Assembly: GCF_014191255.1 (NCBI RefSeq)
Contig: NZ_JACHWH010000006.1
Location: 62,001 to 126,000, forward strand
DNA from: Amycolatopsis bartoniae
Lineage (GTDB): Bacteria > Actinomycetota > Actinomycetes > Mycobacteriales > Pseudonocardiaceae
Length of the DNA: 64,000 bases
Direction: 5' to 3'
A program made the position numbers and the translations under genes. The notes below the pieces were generated by a model, which was not told where the DNA came from, did no database searches, and saw nothing but the letters and a program-made list of their open reading frames with translations. Each line of letters begins with the position of its first letter. Position 1 is the stretch's first letter. This document shows positions 61,363 through 64,000 of this stretch, piece by piece.

Positions 61363-61809
61363 TTGGCGATCGACGTCGGACGGCATCGTGCGCCCTCCGG
61401 GACACCGGAGCTGAGCGTCGTGCTGCCCGCGCTCGCCGAGAACGCCAGCGCCCTGCGGCACGCCTTCGACGACTGGGCGCGCGCCGCGAAGCTGCCGGAC
61501 GAACTGGTGGAGACGATGAGCCTCGCGGTGTACGAGGCGATGGCCAACGCCGTCGAGCACGCCTACCGCGGCCGCGCCGCCGGGACGCTGCGGGTGCACG
61601 CGCTGGTGGCCGGGGCGCCGGAGCACGTCCTCATCACGGTCGAGGACGAGGGCCGGTGGCGGACGCCGGACACCGACGACGGGCTGCGGGGCCGCGGCAT
61701 CCCGCTCATGGAAGCGCTCGCCGGATCGGTGGACATCGCCTCCCGGGCGGACGGCACCACAGTCACGATGGCGTGGCCCGCCGACGGGGGTGGCGAGCCC
61801 GGACGGTGA
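61363..61809 (+). CDS. Anti-sigma factor serine kinase (HATPase, RsbW-like)
   Basis: TTG 61363 with AAAGGA upstream gives 148 residues. The GHKL ATPase boxes are visible: MSLAVYEAMANAVEHAYRGR (N box), TVEDEGRWRTPD (G1) and GRGIPLMEALAG (G2). It should bind a sigma factor and phosphorylate the STAS antagonist. No sigma factor gene is inside the window. It lies between the antagonist and the phosphatase genes. Confidence 0.9.
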   Translation: MAIDVGRHRAPSGTPELSVVLPALAENASALRHAFDDWARAAKLPDELVETMSLAVYEAMANAVEHAYRGRAAGTLRVHALVAGAPEHVLITVEDEGRWRTPDTDDGLRGRGIPLMEALAGSVDIASRADGTTVTMAWPADGGGEPGR

Positions 61810-61867
61810 CGGTGCGTCCGTGATGGCCGCCCATTAGGCTTACGGCCGGTGTGGGAAGGGAGTGGCC

Positions 61868-63511
61868 GTGGCTGACCGCCTCGCCTCGTTCGGCTTGTCG
61901 GCCGCGATGCGGCTCGCGGCCGCCGTGCGGCGCCACGGGCTTCGCGACCCGCGGCCCGCGCGGGCGGTGGCCACCGCGATCCACGACTGGTTCGGCGGCG
62001 ACCTCTCGTGCGTCCGCGTCTCGGTGGACGGCGCGCCCGCCGGTGAGGCGGGCGTCAGCGACGCCGGGACGCCGGTCTCGTTCGGCGGGACGTTGTCGGA
62101 CGGCCGGGACTTCCAGGTCACGCTCCGCGCCCCCGGACCGTTCCCGGCCGGGATCGAGGCCGAGTTCCCGCTGCTGGCCGAGGCGGTGCGCGGCACGCTG
62201 GAGCAGGAGGACTCCGCGGCGCTCGCCGACGCCGCCGCCGCGCGGGCCGCGGTGCTGGAGTCCGCCGTCGAGCGGCTGCGCAACGAGGCCGCGGTGGTCG
62301 ACACGCTGCACACCGTCGGCAGGCGGCTCACGGCGCAGCTGGAGATCGACGTGCTGGTGCAGGAAGCCACGGACGCGGCGACGACCGCCACCGGCGCGGC
62401 CTTCGGCGCCTTCTTCTACAACCTGATCAACGAGTACGGCGAGTCGTACACGCTCTACACCCTCTCCGGGGTGCCGCGGGCGGCGTTCGAGAACTTCCCG
62501 ATGCCGCGCAACACCGAGGTGTTCGCGCAGACCTTCGACGGTATCGGCACGGTCCGGAGCGCCGACATCAGGAAGGACCCGCGCTACGGGCACAACAAGC
62601 CGCACTACGGGATGCCCGAGGGACACCTGCCCGTGTGCAGCTACCTCGCGGTGCCGGTGATCGCCCCGACCACCGGCGAGGTGCTCGGCGGCTTCTTCTT
62701 CGGCCACGACCAGCCGGGGCGCTTCGACGAGCGCGGCGAGTACCTGGCGGAGGGGATCGCGGGGTACGCCGCGATCGCGCTGGAGAACGCGCGGTTCTTC
62801 GCCCGGGAGCGCACCATGGCCAGCGAGCTGGCCCGCGCGATGCTGCCGAAGGTGCCCGAGATCGCGGGGCTGCGGATCGTGTCGCGCTACCGCCCGGCGG
62901 CGCTCGGGTCGAAGGTCGGTGGGGACTGGTTCGACGTGATCGAGCTGGCCGGCGGGCGCACGGCGTTCGTGATCGGCGACGTCGTGGGCCGGGGCGTCAC
63001 CGCGGCGGCGATCATGGGCCAGGTGCGCACCGCGATCCGCTCGTGCGCGCTGCTGGACCTGCCGCCGTCGGACGTGCTGCGCACGGTCTCGCAGCTCATC
63101 GGCGCCACCCCGGAGGCTTCGTTCGTCACGTGCTTCTACGCGGTGCACGACCCGGCGGCGGGCACGCTGACGTACGCCAACGCCGGGCACCTGCCCGCGG
63201 TGCTGCTGGGCGCGGACGGCGCCACCGAGCAGATCGGCGAGGCGCTCGCGATGCCGCTCGGCGTGGGGCAGGAGTTCCCGCAGGAGCAGTGCGCCTTTCC
63301 CGTCGGCGCGCGGCTCGTGCTCTACACCGACGGGCTCATCGAAAGCCACACGCGTGACCTGACCGAGGGCATCGAGGTGCTGCTGGGCAAGCTCGCCGGG
63401 CTCGCTTCGAGCACGGACGTCGAGGGCACGTGCGACGAAGTGATCAGCAGCCTCACCGGCGGCAGGCACGACGACGACGTGGCGCTGCTCTACGTGCACT
63501 ACGAGGCGTGA
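61868..63511 (+). CDS. GAF-domain PP2C (SpoIIE-type) phosphatase
   Basis: I chose GTG 61868, eight bases after GGGAAGGG; GTG 61862 is also possible. The 547-residue protein has an N-terminal segment, a GAF domain (about 150-310) and a SpoIIE phosphatase with [48 protein letters not shown] and [10 protein letters not shown] for the two metal ions. It should dephosphorylate the STAS proteins in response to a GAF ligand. It ends nine bases before the convergent second STAS gene. Confidence 0.9.
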   Translation: MADRLASFGLSAAMRLAAAVRRHGLRDPRPARAVATAIHDWFGGDLSCVRVSVDGAPAGEAGVSDAGTPVSFGGTLSDGRDFQVTLRAPGPFPAGIEAEFPLLAEAVRGTLEQEDSAALADAAAARAAVLESAVERLRNEAAVVDTLHTVGRRLTAQLEIDVLVQEATDAATTATGAAFGAFFYNLINEYGESYTLYTLSGVPRAAFENFPMPRNTEVFAQTFDGIGTVRSADIRKDPRYGHNKPHYGMPEGHLPVCSYLAVPVIAPTTGEVLGGFFFGHDQPGRFDERGEYLAEGIAGYAAIALENARFFARERTMASELARAMLPKVPEIAGLRIVSRYRPAALGSKVGGDWFDVIELAGGRTAFVIGDVVGRGVTAAAIMGQVRTAIRSCALLDLPPSDVLRTVSQLIGATPEASFVTCFYAVHDPAAGTLTYANAGHLPAVLLGADGATEQIGEALAMPLGVGQEFPQEQCAFPVGARLVLYTDGLIESHTRDLTEGIEVLLGKLAGLASSTDVEGTCDEVISSLTGGRHDDDVALLYVHYEA

Positions 63512-63520
63512 CCGCCCCGG

Positions 63521-63922
63521 TCAGCCGCCCGTGTTGTCCGATGCGCTCGAAACCCGCGGACGCAGGCTCGCCAGCGCCTCCTCCAGCGTCGGCCGCACGG
63601 ACAGCACGCCGGTGACGCGGGTGATGCCGAGGATCCGGCGCACCGCGGGCGGGCCGTCCGCGGTCACCAGGCGCCTGCCGCGGGCCGCGAGCGCGGCGCC
63701 GAACCGGACCAGGACGGTGATCCCGGACGCGGCCAGGAACGTCACCCCGCCCAGGTCCACGACCACGTCGGTGTCGCGGGACAGCAGCTCCCGCTCGCAG
63801 TAGTCCTGCAGCACGCCGCCGGTGGCGGCGTCGAGCTCGCCGTGCGGCTGCCACAGCAGCACCGCCTCACCGGAGGGGGATTCGACGGGCCGGGCGGGTG
63901 GCCACCAGCAGGGAAAGGTCAT
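63521..63922 (-). CDS. Second STAS-domain anti-sigma factor antagonist
   Basis: The 133-residue protein begins at ATG 63922 with a GGGGAG site. VLLWQPHGELDAATGGVLQD and VVVDLGGVTFLAASGITVLV are the STAS core, with the serine in AASGI. It is transcribed toward the phosphatase gene. Its presence beside a complete switch suggests either a second input to the same kinase or a competing antagonist. Confidence 0.87.
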   Translation of the reverse strand: MTFPCWWPPARPVESPSGEAVLLWQPHGELDAATGGVLQDYCERELLSRDTDVVVDLGGVTFLAASGITVLVRFGAALAARGRRLVTADGPPAVRRILGITRVTGVLSVRPTLEEALASLRPRVSSASDNTGG

Positions 63923-64000
63923 GAAGGGCTCCCCAGGCGCATGAGCGCGAAAACCGGTGGCCGCCACGATTCTGGACATCCAGCCGGAAGAGTTGCCCCA

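Overview
The window reads as a chromosomal segment of a high-GC actinomycete, most likely a member of the Pseudonocardiaceae such as Amycolatopsis. This is an inference from gene content: many GTG starts, ESX/WXG100-type proteins, a Methyltransf_19 (PF04672) methylase, GAF-ANTAR and DUF5709 proteins, a DasR-like operator, and a mycobacterial/rhodococcal-type propane monooxygenase operon. No taxonomic marker gene is present.

Region 1 (1-1812) is the end of a WXG100/ESX-associated operon: a WXG100 tail, a WxG-containing protein with two membrane segments, and two tandem, apparently paralogous four-helix membrane proteins. Region 2 (about 1915-9740) is an accessory zone. It holds a degenerate class II tRNA-like relic, an A+T-richer type IIG-like restriction-modification gene with a truncated downstream partner, a minus-strand operon of small overlapping genes (including a GntR-type and a frameshifted XRE-type regulator), a fused scar of an XRE gene and a serine recombinase, and an IS5-family element with 20-bp perfect terminal inverted repeats. 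Region 3 (9768-14424) is a large RHS/YD-repeat polymorphic toxin. Its C-terminus matches colicin E9/pyocin-type HNH DNases, and the small gene coupled to its stop codon looks like a colicin immunity (Im) protein.

Region 4 (14524-20928) is ordinary chromosome: a DUF4015 glycoside-hydrolase-like lipoprotein or secreted protein, DUF1206, MarR, GNAT, a SAM methyltransferase and an MFS exporter. Region 5 (21039-31689) is a complete propane 2-monooxygenase locus. A divergent Fis-family activator is separated from prmABCD, an amidohydrolase, a DUF59 Fe-S protein, an alcohol dehydrogenase and a dedicated GroEL by two copies of the operator TGTCTCA-GAT-TGAGACA. Together these would oxidise propane to 2-propanol and on to acetone, with the GroEL folding the hydroxylase.

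Region 6 (32132-45249) holds a PHP phosphoesterase, an EthD-like protein, a zinc-free ribosomal protein L36 paralogue, a LuxR/LAL regulator coupled to a nitroreductase, an SDR lacking YxxxK, a DasR-box-controlled GH30-ricin/GH18 secreted glycosidase pair, a formaldehyde dehydrogenase and a class A penicillin-binding protein. Region 7 (45318-59775) mixes cell-wall, signalling and hydrolytic genes: two lytic-transglycosylase-like proteins, acetamidase with FCD regulator, LtrA, adenylate cyclase, an XRE-NB-ARC-TPR STAND protein, a PLP decarboxylase, patatin, an EEP nuclease/phosphatase, GAF-ANTAR and a frameshifted CYTH-CHAD protein. Region 8 (60952-63922) is a partner-switching module: STAS antagonist, HATPase anti-sigma factor, GAF-SpoIIE phosphatase and a second, convergent STAS protein.

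Five coding regions carry frameshifts (XRE, recombinase, transposase, GH30-ricin, CYTH-CHAD). Those in the accessory zone look like real decay. Those in GH30 and CYTH-CHAD could be either real or single-base assembly errors.
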